The notes: a model not told the origin generated them from the sequence alone. DNA of 21,722 nt from Daldinia sp. FL1419 (GCA_025201765.1 MU623652.1:1-21722); one strand, 5' to 3'; counted from the stretch's first letter, positions 9,601-19,339 are shown. Numbers and translations: made by a program.

Positions 9601-12190
9601 TTAATCCAAAATAAAAATAATGTTAGCCTTTTTAATTATTAAGGGGATAAAAGTTATAATATAATGGTAGAATATTTGATTAAATAAGTATACTATTATT
9701 ATAAATTATATATTTTCATTATTTTCCAATTTTGGAATTATATTATAAATATTATTATTTTTTTATTTTTAATTTTAATTTTTAAATCTTTTATAATTTA
9801 TCAAAAAGGTTGTATAATTCTTTTTGGATGTGTTATATTTGGTTTTCTAATTTTCTTTAGCCTTTTTACAGTTGGTTTTTAAGTATTTAGTAGATTAGTA
9901 GTTTTTTTTTTATATATCCAATATTTACATTTTTAGGCCTTTTTAGGTTATTTAAAAATATATTTTTTATTTTTATTGTTTTTATGGTATTTTTTATTAA
10001 TATAATTGTTATAAATTTCTTTATTATTATTTTTATTAATGTTATTATTTAGGAATTATTATGATATTTTTATGGCTTTGTAATTTTGGAAGGATATTTG
10101 GAATTTGTTAGTTAGAGTTATAATTATCTTTGATAATTTAAAAAATATATTTTAAAATTATAATATATTTTAATATATTTAATAAATTATTATAATAAGT
10201 TATGATTTTTTTTTGTAATTAAAATTAAATATTTTTTGATATAGTTACAATTTGTTAAATAAAATTTATAATATTTTTATATTTGTTTTTCCTTAATTTT
10301 ACTTTTTTATTTTAATATTAAAGAAAGTAATATTTATTTAATTTAAATAATATTAATTTTTATTTTTTATAATATTAAAATAATATTATAAAATATTAAT
10401 ATTAAAAAATATTATATAAAAAGTAAAAGGATGTTTTCCCTGTTAATATTAATAAGAATATGGTATGGAATTGTAATGGATATATATTTGTTATAAAATA
10501 TATTTTTTTAAAAGAATTTGAATTTATTTTTAAGAATATTATATGGTTTTTTTATGTAATTATTATTAGTGTTTTAGGTTTTTTTAAAATATTTTATAAT
10601 AATTGATAAATATATTTTATTAGGAATATATTTTAGGGGAATTATAAAGTAAGTTAGGATTTATTAATTATTAATAAATATAAAGATTTAATTTTAAAAG
10701 ATTCTTTTTTATATAAATAATAGTACTATTAGGAAGAAAGAATTATAACCTTTTATTGATTGGTTTCTTTTATTTGTTCTGGTATTTGGGAATAATGTTA
10801 TAATTATGTATAAATCACCTAATAATAATTTAGGAAATTTAAAATTATTTTTTAAGGTTGGAGGAAGGGGTTGGGCTAATGTAAGGCCTATATTATATCT
10901 AAAGTTATAATTTAGGTTATATTCCTATTATTTTTATTATATAAAATAAGTAAGGTAAGTTGGAAGAGGTGGAAGGGGTGGTAATTGGGCATATATTAGG
11001 GATTTTTATTAAAGAAGAAATTTGGAAAAAATATTAAATATTATTTAATTCTTCTAATAAAATTATTCTAATTAATTAAGAAATTTTTAAATTCTTTAGG
11101 GGTTATAATAGAATCTTATAAGATAAGGGTAGGATAATAATTAATATAATAAGATTGTAATTAAAAGGGGAAAGGATTATAAAATAGGTTTTATTTAAAT
11201 TATTAATAAAATATTAAAAATAAAAAAGGGGTTAAATAATAATAATTATAAGGTAAGAAATATGTATTATATAAGATAAAATAAATCAAAAAAGATGGTA
11301 TTTAATTATTCCATTTATATAATTTAATAAGTAAATATTTATAAATTGAAAATTATTGATTATTATTATTATATTAATATTATTATTTAGGTAATAATTT
11401 TTATATTAGAATATATTAATCCTTTTTTAATATTAATTATTAATATTCTTTATATTAATATATTAGATTATTTCTATTTTATAATTTTTAATTTATCTAA
11501 ATTCCACTATAATAATTTACTATAAATATAATATTATTAAATATTTTCATATAATTAATATTTAATTTTTTTAAATAAATATTTCTTTATATTAACATCA
11601 TTTATAAAATAATCCAAATTAATTTTAATATATTAATAAAATTATTTATTATAAATTTTTTAAAATATTTTTTATATTTAATTAATATTTTATTAAGTAT
11701 ATATATAGATACAAAATATTTAAATCTATAACTTTAAAATTTTTTATTATTTATAATATTTAAATTACCTTTTATTTAAGGATTACCATTATAAAAATAA
11801 TACCCATCCATCTTATAATTTTATAATTAAATTTTAAATAAATAAATATTTTATTAATTTATAAAATATATCTATATTTTTTATTTAAATAATATTTATA
11901 TCATTAAATAAAATATAATTTTATATTTATATTAAACTCTTTAATTAAAATATTATAAAAATGGATATTAAAAATGAATATAATAATAAAGATGGGGATT
12001 TAGGAAGGTATATATTTTAAAAGTTAAATAATATTAAATAATAATTATTTATTATAAGGGTGGTTAGAAGTATAATATTGATATTATTTGTATTATTATA
12101 ATGAAGGCTTTTAAATTGTTATAATAATGATTTTTTTAATTTTGCTAATTTATATTATTAATTATTTAATAATATTAATTAGTGTTGGTA
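9601..12190 (-). other. Copia 1 gag region and unresolved sequence
   Basis: By position, between the 5' LTR and the protease, this should hold the leader and gag of copia 1, but no nucleocapsid knuckle is readable. At 2.6 kb it is long for gag alone, so another insertion is likely. From 9.8 to 11.2 kb the plus strand is rich in G and T/A with almost no C, including G-rich patches such as 10859-10875 and 10960-10990. The 11.3-12.0 kb part is very AT-rich, with nothing recognisable. Confidence 0.45.
10709..10924 (-). pseudogene. Stop-free frame resembling a LINE endonuclease
   Basis: A minus-strand frame of 71 codons plus stop has no Met but is unusually long for this composition. It reads LTLAQPLPPTLKNNFKFPK, then LLLGDLYIIITLF, then PNTRTNKRN. 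LINE apurinic-type endonucleases often carry LLLGDFNxHHxxWNPxTRT at this place. GD and NTRT fit, but the changes F to L and N to Y in GDFN are not transitions, so the match is imperfect. If real, a second LINE fragment is nested in the gag region of copia 1, because endonuclease cannot follow the RT in the LINE at 13.7-12.4 kb. Tentative. Confidence 0.3.
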
Positions 12191-12387
12191 GGTATGTATA
12201 TAAAGTAAAAGTAAAATAACAATAAAATAAATAATAATAGGGATAAAATTGGTATATTAAAATTATTTAAAGAAAAAAGTTATTTAAGAAAGATAGGTGG
12301 GAAATCTATCCTTATATAACAATAGATATATAGGTACTTCTTAATTATAACATGCCATGTCAAGGTATATAAGTCATATAACCACCA
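12191..12387 (-). mobile_element. Copia 1 5' LTR (197 bp)
   Basis: This copy matches 1749-1945 over its full 197 bp with mainly transition differences and is the less mutated of the two. On the minus strand it starts TGGTGGTTATATGACTTA, contains TATATAAGGATAG-like sequence that may be the promoter TATA region, and ends ATATACATACC. The LINE reverse-transcriptase frame stops at its right edge (12388), and that frame resumes left of the other LTR. This shows the two LTRs bound one insertion. Confidence 0.85.
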
Positions 12388-13703
12388 TAAATAATAAATA
12401 AAATAAATAATAATAGGGAGTTTTAAAGGATATCCATAATGAAGGAATAGATTTGATCTTTTTTACCATTAAATATTAATTGTATCTTTTATTTTTTTAT
12501 AAAATTATTAATTTAATTTATTATTTATATTAAATATTTTTTTGATGTAACATATATATGAACCTTTATGGAATAATATTGTCAAAAATATCCAAAATAT
12601 TTAATTATAAGAATAATATTGTAATAATAATATATTATGTAGTATATATAACCTTTATTACCATTCTAATAGCTATTTCCATAAATTTGGCTGATTTATT
12701 TTCCATTTAACCTTCCAGAAATAATTAACATTGTTCCACTACCATTATAATATAATTTACTATTATTTTTTTAATTATTTTTCTTATAATCCTTAAACAA
12801 AATATTAACCTATAAATACCCAAAAGGTTCTTTTTTTCTTTAAAATTTTTAAATTTTAATAATATTATTATTATAACTTTATAAAATATTTTTAAATAAT
12901 ATTTAAATATAAAATTTTATATTATAATTATAATAAGTGTTTTAAATAATAATTTCTTATATACCTTAAAGAATCCTATTAATAACAAATCTTTACCAAT
13001 AATCTTCCATAATTTAATTATTTTTAAAATTATTTTTATTTCTTTTAATTCTACTCTTTTAAACATTTTAAATTTATTTTTTTAAGATCTTTCTAATTAT
13101 ATAATAAAATTAGGAATATTAAATAAATTAATTATAAAATTCAAAAAGAATTTCTCCCCTAATATCATATTTTTTTTATAACCTATAATTCTTTATTAAG
13201 TTAATAATGTAGCGTTAGAAAACTTTCTTCTTTAATAGATTATTAATTATATAATCTAACTTATTTTTTTATCTTTTATAAGATTTTATTATTTTTTAAA
13301 ATTTTTATTAAAGTTAATTTTTAATTATTTCTTTTAATTTTATTTATAATTCTTTTAATATTACTTAAACCTTATTAAAAGCTTCTTAATATCTTTACAT
13401 TTTTTAATTTATCTATTATTTATATATTTCCTTTACCTTTTTATAAAATATTTTAATTTTATCATTCTATTATAATATTAATTGTACCATAAGTTTAATA
13501 TAATATAGGGTTATAATCAAAATAATTCTTTCTAACTCTTTAATAAAATATTTTATATATTTATTAAATTCTTTAAAATTATTTATTCTTTCTAACATAT
13601 TTATATTCTATATTTTTATTTTTATAAGTACTTTATTTAGGTGCTTTCATACCCAACCTTCTAACTTAGGTTAGTTCTGGACTAGATCTAAATTTAATAT
13701 AAT
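12388..13703 (-). pseudogene. LINE reverse transcriptase, N-terminal half (RIP-degraded)
   Basis: On the minus strand the frame shows, in order: GKDLLLIGFFK (LINE RT GKDLLPIGFFK); LLGIYRLIF (GxYRPISLL); EQCxLFLEG followed by AIRMVIKVIY (EQHGxLPEGQ, AIRMVTKVVY); LNILDIFDNI at 12575-12603, which is LDISGAFDNI changed only by transitions (catalytic motif A); and DILxNSLLLFILF at about 12405-12445, the RIP form of GIPQGSPLSPILF (motif B). This order and content identify a non-LTR retrotransposon RT with little doubt. The part above 13.1 kb would be the linker after the endonuclease. The domain is cut by the copia 5' LTR just after motif B. In life it would copy LINE RNA at a nicked target. Confidence 0.85.
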
Positions 13704-13716
13704 AATATTAAAATAT
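13704..13716. repeat. Target-site duplication, left (element E copy 3)
   Basis: AATATTAAAATAT here recurs exactly at 14850-14862, on either side of element E copy 3. Thirteen bases is a typical length for target-primed reverse transcription. The duplication fixes the 5' end of this copy at TGCGGGG (13717). Confidence 0.75.
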
Positions 13717-14849
13717 TGCGGGGTTACACTGCGGGATAATCATGATATTAATGATACTAAAATAAACAATTTTCCTAAGATTGTTAGAATATATAAAAAT
13801 TATAAATTTAATAAATAAAGGACCAAATATGATAAAAATAACTATTAAATATTATTAATAATTTTTTAATAAATTTTTAAAGGTTTAAAAATTTTGGAAA
13901 GATTATAATAAAATTATAATAATTAATTTTTAAAATTGCGTTGAAAAGGTATAATTATGTTTTTTATTCAGTTTCCCATTTTTGGTAAATAAATTATTTT
14001 TATAATATATAACTATATTGGGATTGTAATTTTAATATAATATAATATTGAAATATTATATTAGATTTAGGACGTTATAATAATTTTTAATAAAAAGATT
14101 AAAATATTTAAAGAAGATTAATAATAAAATAAAATTAGAGAAATAATGGAATATTTATAAATATACAATTTTTTTTGGTTTAATATAATATATATATAAA
14201 AATAAAATAGGTTTTTTGAGATAATATTAAATTATAAATATAATAGGTATAATAATATTATATTATAATATTATAAAATATAAATAAAATATATAAAAAG
14301 GATTAAAATTAATTAAGAAGGGTTATAAACTAATAATACTATTTTAAACCATTTTAAAAAAAATATAATATTATGATATTAAAAAAAATTTTTATAAAGA
14401 TAAAAATAAAAAATAATTTTTTATAAAAATGTAAAATTAATTATATATATTTATATTTTATATAAATCGTATATATCTTAGTTTTTTTTGGAATAATCTT
14501 TTTATAATATAATAATATTTTTATTATTTATTGAAAAAAATAATAAAATTATTTTGGATTTTATTGTTATTTTATATTTGGGTTATTATTACATTACTTT
14601 ATAAAGTTTGGGTATTATAATATATTAAATGTTTTTTTATATTAAAATTTAATTATTTTAATTAAAAAATAAATTTTAATAAGAATATAAAATAAAATCA
14701 AAATTATAATAATATTATTTAATTAGATAAATAATAAATAGGTTTTTTCTAAAATATAGTTCTTACCTGGAATAAATACCAAAAGATAGACCGGATACTT
14801 GTAATATATTCTAGGTAAATTGGAGTAATAATAAATAAATAAATAAATA
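13717..14849 (+). mobile_element. Element E copy 3, 5'-truncated (1.13 kb)
   Basis: Inverted match to 3050-4175. It begins TGCGGGGTTACACTGCGGG and ends in a tail (AAAT)n at about 14829-14849, just after TTGTAATATATTCTAGG. A perfect 13-bp duplication flanks it (13704-13716, 14850-14862). It lacks the GC-rich 5' segment seen in copies 1 and 2, as expected for incomplete reverse transcription. It is inserted in the LINE upstream of the RT. Frames on either strand are full of stops and no domain was recognised. Confidence 0.75.
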
Positions 14850-14862
14850 AATATTAAAATAT
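14850..14862. repeat. Target-site duplication, right (element E copy 3)
   Basis: Second copy of the 13-mer AATATTAAAATAT, directly after the (AAAT)n tail. Confidence 0.75.
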
Positions 14863-15497
14863 TAAATAATATAATTAAATCTTTTTTAATTAAAAAATAT
14901 TAATTTTAAATATTTAAATCGTTTATTTATTTATATTAAGTCTAATATTAAATCCTTATAACTTTATATTTACTTAATTATTATTTTTATTTTTATAATA
15001 AATTTAAAATTTCATTAGATTATTAATTTAAAGATTTTAAAAATATATTAAAATATCCTTTCTTTTTTTATCTTATAAAAAATAATATATAATAAAATTT
15101 CTTATTATTATATTTATATCTTAAAGGTTTTTTAATATTAATTTTAATAATAACAAATATTTATAATTAAAATCTAATTTTATATATATTAATTAAATAA
15201 TAAAGGTATTAAATTTTATTTGAATTAATATTATAACCTAATTATAATTTATTTATTTATTTTTATTTTTTTAAATTAATTCTTTTATATATATAAATTA
15301 TAATTTAACTTATACTATACTATATCAATTTGTAATTATTAAACTAAAGGTAATCCAATTTCTTATTATTAAAATAAGATTTTTAAATAATTATAACATC
15401 CAATATCCCTTTATTTTTAAAAATTTAAAATATAATTTAATAACCTTTTTTTATATTCTAATATACTACAATAATTATATAATTTTATATATAATTT
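14863..15497 (-). other. AT-rich interval, probably LINE upstream of RT
   Basis: No gene is readable. By the nesting logic it belongs to the minus-strand LINE between its ORF1 relic and its RT, interrupted by element E copies 3 and 4. The endonuclease domain would be expected here, but no GDFN or similar motif survives recognisably. It matches nothing else in the window that I could detect. Confidence 0.35.
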
Positions 15498-15510
15498 ATA
15501 TAATATTTCT
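15498..15510. repeat. Target-site duplication, left (element E copy 4)
   Basis: ATATAATATTTCT occurs here and again at 15568-15580, exactly flanking the 57-bp element E copy 4. Confidence 0.8.
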
Positions 15511-15567
15511 ACCTGTAATATATTCTAGGTAAATCGGGGTAGTAATAAATAAATAAATAAATAAATA
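15511..15567 (+). mobile_element. Element E copy 4, extreme 5' truncation (57 bp)
   Basis: The segment ACCTGTAATATATTCTAGG, then TAAATCGGGGTAGTAATAAA, then (TAAA)n repeats the 3' end of copy 3 at about 14800-14850 and the inverse of copy 2 at 3045-3095. It is bounded by a perfect 13-bp duplication. The CGGGG here is probably closer to the original than the TTGGAG of copy 3. Such a tiny tailed fragment between target duplications is a hallmark of LINE-type retroposition. Confidence 0.8.
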
Positions 15568-15580
15568 ATATAATATTTCT
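15568..15580. repeat. Target-site duplication, right (element E copy 4)
   Basis: Second copy of ATATAATATTTCT, directly after the tail of element E copy 4. Confidence 0.8.
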
Positions 15581-16004
15581 AAAGGATCTATTATTTTTTT
15601 TTAAAATAATCCCAATTAGAAACCACTATTATAATAAAGTTTTTTTAACAGAAAAATTTTTAGATTAAAAGAATATTATTATTAAATTTTACTTTTAAAT
15701 AAATTTTTATATAAAATTTATTTTTTATTTTTATTTTTAACTTAAAAATATTATTTATTATAATAATTACTTCAAAAAAACCTAAAATATTTTTATTCTA
15801 AGAACTCTACATTTTTTCCTTATTAGAAATATAGTTTTTTATTTTCTTTTAAAAAATTATTAATATAAAATTATTATATATAGTGCTATGTATGTTAAAA
15901 ATATAATTAATGTTATTCTTTTTTTTAAATTACTTTAATTTATATATATATATATATATATTTATTATACTTTTTTATTTAATTACCTTTAAATATTTTA
16001 GATT
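15581..16004. other. AT-rich interval with (TA)10 run
   Basis: No gene is visible. A (TA)10 microsatellite occupies 15941-15960. By position it lies inside the minus-strand LINE between a possible ORF1 zinc-knuckle relic and element E copy 4, but no frame can be followed. Confidence 0.4.
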
Positions 16005-16130
16005 TTATGTTTTATATACCTTATTACAATTCCAATATTTTTCTAATATTTTACATATTAAATCACCTTTTTTGTAAGTAAGGCTTGTATATTTACCATA
16101 TCTAAACCATTTTTTACAATATTTTATAAT
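16005..16130 (-). pseudogene. Possible LINE ORF1 zinc-knuckle relic
   Basis: A minus-strand frame ending in TAA at 16005-16007 reads WFRYGKYTSLTYKKGDLICK followed by a second segment YWNCNKVYKT. Tandem CCHC knuckles of LINE ORF1 proteins have the form CFxCxKYGHLTxKC followed by CxxCxxxH. Several cysteines fit as TGT to TAT (C to Y), but the first Cys appears as W, which is not a transition, and the His position is S. The location upstream of the LINE RT on the same strand supports ORF1. Weak call. Confidence 0.3.
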
Positions 16131-16262
16131 ATATTTAAAATAATAATATTTAAAATATTATATTATTTTTATATCCTTTACAAATAATTTACAAAAATGA
16201 AATTTAATTTTCTATAATAACCTATTAATATAAAATTAATAGATTATATTTGTTGGGCTAAA

Positions 16263-16466
16263 TGTACGTATAAGAGAAATAACAGCAAAAGCAAGTAATA
16301 AATAAAACAATATAATAAGATTTATATATTTATAAATCTTAAAAAAGAAAGTTATCTATTTTGAACTTAATGGGTTTAAAACTTTTATATATATAATATA
16401 TTAATTATATAATATTCTTTTTATTTATTATAAAGATTTATAATATTTAATAATATATAATTATTA
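16263..16466 (-). mobile_element. Copia 2 3' LTR (about 204 bp)
   Basis: The left edge, TGTACGTATAAGAG, corresponds to the left edge of the copia 1 LTRs (GGTACGTATGTAAAG). The right edge, ATTATTA before TTTATTTTACTTC, corresponds to ACCACCA before TTTACTTTATTTTC. The internal sequence is much more diverged than between the two copia 1 LTRs. The copia Pol C-terminus follows directly on the right, as in copia 1. On the minus strand it ends in CA (TACGTACA). Confidence 0.65.
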
Positions 16467-16755
16467 TTTATTTTACTTCTTTTTGTAAATAATAAGTTAT
16501 AAATTATTATTAATTTTTTGTTTTATTTAATCTTTTAGATGTAAGTTAATTTGGTTATTTTTTATTAATGTTTTTATAGCCTTATTGGGGAAGGCTTTTG
16601 TTATAATATTAGTTAGGTTACAAGTTCTATAAATCCAATAAATATCATTTATTTTTCTATTCTTATATAATTATCTTAAAACTATAAAATTTATTATTAA
16701 CCTTTTTTTATTAATAATTAGAAAACTTTGTTATGTAATAAACTTAAAAATTTTC
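16467..16755 (-). pseudogene. Copia 2 Pol C-terminus, RIP-degraded
   Basis: The minus-strand frame reads NKKRLIINFIVLR, a stop, KNRKINDIY, WIYRTCNLTNIITKAFPNKA, LIKNNQINLHLKD and a stop. NLTNIITK at about 16583-16640 is NPADAxTK altered by CCA to CTA, GCT to ACT, GAT to AAT and GCT to ATT. This is the characteristic end of fungal copia polyproteins. The frame is interrupted by only one stop over about 60 codons, better preserved than in copia 1. It is cut at about 16755, where a G-rich sequence begins. Confidence 0.85.
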
Positions 16756-16963
16756 TTTCTAAAATTGTACCTGTGGGGGGGTGGGTTGAAATTCTTAAGT
16801 TTGGATTAGTTGGTAATAAAATTGATAAGATAAGTGATAAGATAGATATTAACCAATTAAACCTTATTGATTAAAGGGGGCTTATATATATTTAAAATAG
16901 CTAATTAAATTGCTTATTTTATAATCAATATATGGTATGGAAGTATTGGTGATTTTAAAGAAT

Positions 16964-17128
16964 AGGGTAATTAATTAGATATTAATATTTTAGGTATGTA
17001 TTGTAAAAGGGTAACTTAAATTAAATTAATTGGCTAATTAGATTTGAGAGTTAAAAGTATGTATTTAATTTAATAAAAAAGGGTAATCAATTAGATATTA
17101 ATATTTTAGGTATGTATTTTAAAAGGGT
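16964..17128. repeat. 49-bp direct repeat, 116 bp apart
   Basis: 16964-17012 and 17080-17128 are nearly identical: AGGGTAAYYAATTAGATATT, then AATATTTTAGGTATGTATT, then AAAAGGGT. They differ at only two or three positions. A more diverged relative lies between them (GGGTAACTTAAATTAAATTA). Confidence 0.85.
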
Positions 17129-17136
17129 GTATAGAT

Positions 17137-17188
17137 TTTTTGGAGATGATTCCAAATGATTTACATATGGTGTTACCACCTCCAAAAA
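17137..17188. repeat. Imperfect inverted repeat (hairpin or terminal repeats)
   Basis: TTTTTGGAGATGAT (17137-17150) pairs with ACCACCTCCAAAAA (17175-17188). The two mismatching pairs are A against G, as RIP would leave. The loop is 24 bases. It could be a hairpin or the ends of a very small inverted-repeat element. Confidence 0.6.
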
Positions 17189-17540
17189 TTAATTAATTAA
17201 ATAATAGGGTTAAAAATATATACCTTAAGTAACCAATTAAAAGGATTGTATATAATTTAGTTTTGATGTAAAAGTTGATTATACCTATATTAGGTATATA
17301 ACCTGGCCAATTAGAGGTCTTAGAGGCTTAGGAGGTTTTTATAAGATTTTATCAATCCATTCCAACTATTACCTACTAATTAGATTAATAAGTATGCAAG
17401 GTTAATACAGTCTATGTATTTTAATTGGATATATATACCAATTTTTCCTGCCCCTAAACTAAACCAGCATTCTTCCCTTTTACACCTTTTTAGATCCCAT
17501 TTTTAACATTATATATTAGGTCACATAATATTATGGTTAG

Positions 17541-17636
17541 CCTTTTATTAGTTTTTATTAGGTCTTTTATTAGGTCTCTTATTAGGTCTCTTATTAGGTC
17601 TCTTATCAAATCTTTTATTAGGTTTCTTATTAGATT
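17541..17636. repeat. 12-bp minisatellite (GTCTCTTATTAG)n
   Basis: About eight units of a 12-mer run in tandem: two perfect GTCTCTTATTAG units and variants GTCTTTTATTAG, GTCTCTTATCAA, ATCTTTTATTAG and GTTTCTTATTAG, preceded by shorter degenerate units. Because the unit is a multiple of three, minus-strand frames give four-residue repeats (LIRD or PNKR). One frame is open for more than 30 codons, but nothing shows it is translated. Confidence 0.9.
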
Positions 17637-17640
17637 CTTC

Positions 17641-17755
17641 CTTTAGCCTTATCTAGCCTCCCCTAAATAAACCTCCTAGCCTCCCCTAGCTAACTCCTCT
17701 AGCTAACCCCCCTAACCTCGTCTAACATCCCCTAACTAACCCCCTAGCCCTTTTG
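17641..17755. repeat. C-rich degenerate repeat (CCCCTARC-type)
   Basis: Imperfect repeats of CCTCCCCTAG, CTAACTCC and CTAACCCCCC fill this tract. The opposite strand is G-rich with four or more runs of at least three G, so a G-quadruplex is possible. CTA is very frequent and CA nearly absent, consistent with CpA to TpA change of a former CCAGC/CCAAC-like repeat. Confidence 0.75.
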
Positions 17756-17862
17756 GCTAGTTCTTAGGTAAATAATACCCTTGTATTTAATCCTTTTGCT
17801 TCTGAGGTTAACCTCTGTGGGTTGTTTGAGGCTGATCATCTCACATACCCTTTTGGCTAGTT
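17748..17862. repeat. 15-bp direct repeat exactly 100 bp apart
   Basis: CCCTTTTGGCTAGTT occurs at 17748-17762 and 17848-17862. Each copy is followed by a TTAGGTAA-type sequence. A 12-bp palindrome GAGGTTAACCTC lies between them at 17804-17815. Confidence 0.85.
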
Positions 17863-18060
17863 TGGCTTACGGGTTAGCTAATCAGGCTAGGTTATTAGGT
17901 AAGTATTATCTAATGGTATTTTGGCCCGATTCTATTTAATAATAATTATTCCCAGTTATATTTATCTGTATTATGGCTGATACTAATCTTTTAAGGCAAT
18001 GGGGATATACCTGGTAAACATTATTGGCCTTTGGTATTTGAAGATATATTTAATGATATA

Positions 18061-18424
18061 TTAACTAATTAAAATTAATATTTTAATTTAATGGGTAAGA
18101 TATTTATTAAATACCTCACAATCCTGATTAATATTTTTTCAAATTAGTTATCTCCATTATATATACCTTTTCCTATCTTTTGTAAGCCTAATATTAAATT
18201 TATTTTTACCTAGGATAATACTTAATATATCACTATTTTCTTATATATTACTTTATATAAAATATTTCTTCAACTATTAATTTAATTAGATATTATTATA
18301 TTACATCCTACCAATACATAATTTTAACATTAAATATTCTATGATTTTTAACATTAATTATAAGTTATTTCCTTTTGTAATATAAATATCTTTAACTAAA
18401 TACATTAATTTAAAATTATTATTA
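18061..18424. other. AT-rich interval, no gene seen
   Basis: This lies between the less-mutated block and element E copy 5. The plus strand keeps some C but little G. It may be part of the copia 2 reverse-transcriptase region, but no motif was found. A short (ATT)n run begins at about 18420. Confidence 0.4.
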
Positions 18425-18650
18425 TTATTATTATTATATTATTTTATTTAAATTATTTAATATAAATATCTAATTTATCTTTTAGTATTTATTCCAATAG
18501 GAATTATTTTCCAGAAAAAACCTACCTATTACCTATCCAATTTAATTCTGTTGCTATAATTTTAGCTATTTCTTATATTCTTATTAAAACTTATTATCCA
18601 ATAAAAATGATTTAATTAATATAAATATTATTTATTATATTATAAAAATA
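18425..18650 (-). mobile_element. Element E copy 5, 5'-truncated
   Basis: The plus strand shows ATCTAATTTATCTTTTAGTA, then TTTATTCC, then AGAAAAAACCTACCT and GTTGCTATAATTTTAG. This parallels 3090-3240 of element E copy 2 in the same orientation, differing mostly by transitions. It is preceded by (ATT)n at about 18420-18443, the complement of a (TAA)n tail. The match fades after about 18650. Target-site duplications were not located. Confidence 0.65.
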
Positions 18651-19339
18651 TTTTTTTTACCCTAATAATAATCCATTACAATTCCTTATCCAATTCAAAC
18701 CTTAATAAATTAGATTTCCTTCCTTAATAAAAGGTTGGTCCAAAATTATATTATATTAAAAATAAAATAATAATTCTTATTTTTTAATTATATATTAAAT
18801 ATAACATTAAAGGTATTAATTATCAATATTTTTAATTTCTTTTTAATATTAATTTTATTATTAATTTTACTATTATAATTTATAAAACTTAAAATATTAC
18901 ATACAATAAAATAGTATTAAATATTTTAAAAATGGAATTTACCCCTAGCCTAATGTATATAATTATTTTTAAAATAAAAAGTCTTTAGGATTTGGCATTT
19001 AATATTCCTTTTAAGTTTAGATACTTTATAATAGGATATCAATAAATTAGAAAATTGGCACTCTCAGAATTAATTATATAAAATATGCCAATTAATTTAA
19101 TAAATTTATAATTTTAATTTATTTTTCTATAATACATACCAATTCCAAATAAAATTGTTATATAATATTAATTTTTAATTTATTAGCTAAACCTTTACTT
19201 ATAAAATTTTCTTAACTTAAATTACTTGTAATTTTCAGAATATTTTACCCATCTATACCAAATATTGATATAAGGAAAATAAATTGGTATAAAAAATAAG
19301 AAGAATTTTAGGGAATAAAAGATGTTCTAATATAATATT
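18651..19339. other. AT-rich interval, no gene seen
   Basis: This lies between element E copy 5 and the copia 2 body. Homology with copia 1 starts only at about 19340. A few less-mutated patches exist, for example 18930-18960 and 19010-19070, but none forms a recognisable frame. Confidence 0.4.

Larger units (their letters stand above)
16756..18060. other. Less-mutated insertion with short repeats
   Basis: GC is visibly higher than in the flanks, reaching roughly half at 17640-17760. CpA is scarce even in the C-rich part, where almost every C before a purine occurs as CTA, so RIP acted here too but less heavily. It begins near GTGGGGGGGTGGG (about 16773) and lies between the copia 2 Pol C-terminus and its body. 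No protein domain was recognised. It holds the direct repeats, hairpin, minisatellite and C-rich tract listed separately. It may be a younger insertion of unknown type. Confidence 0.5.

Noticed and set aside
9643..9720. tRNA-like stretch (ATAATGGTAGAATATTTGATT, then AAATTATATATTTTCATT), possible SINE head
   Set aside because: A-box and B-box resemblance depends on undoing many RIP changes, the arms do not fold convincingly, and it lies in the copia gag-protease interval.
12545..12728. TGTAAC...AACA interval as another small LTR
   Set aside because: The interval is the LINE RT itself (motif A at 12575-12603) and has no second copy in the window.
13717..13735. TGCGGGGTTACACTGCGGG as terminal inverted repeat of a DNA transposon
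   Set aside because: No inverted counterpart exists at the other end. The other end is an (AAAT)n tail, and the flanking duplication is 13 bp, not TA or 8 bp.
17690..17745. Interstitial telomere repeat (CCCTAA-like strings)
   Set aside because: Units are irregular (CCCCTAAC, CCCCTAGC, CCTCGTCTAAC) and grade into CTAGC repeats. There is no run of exact CCCTAA units.
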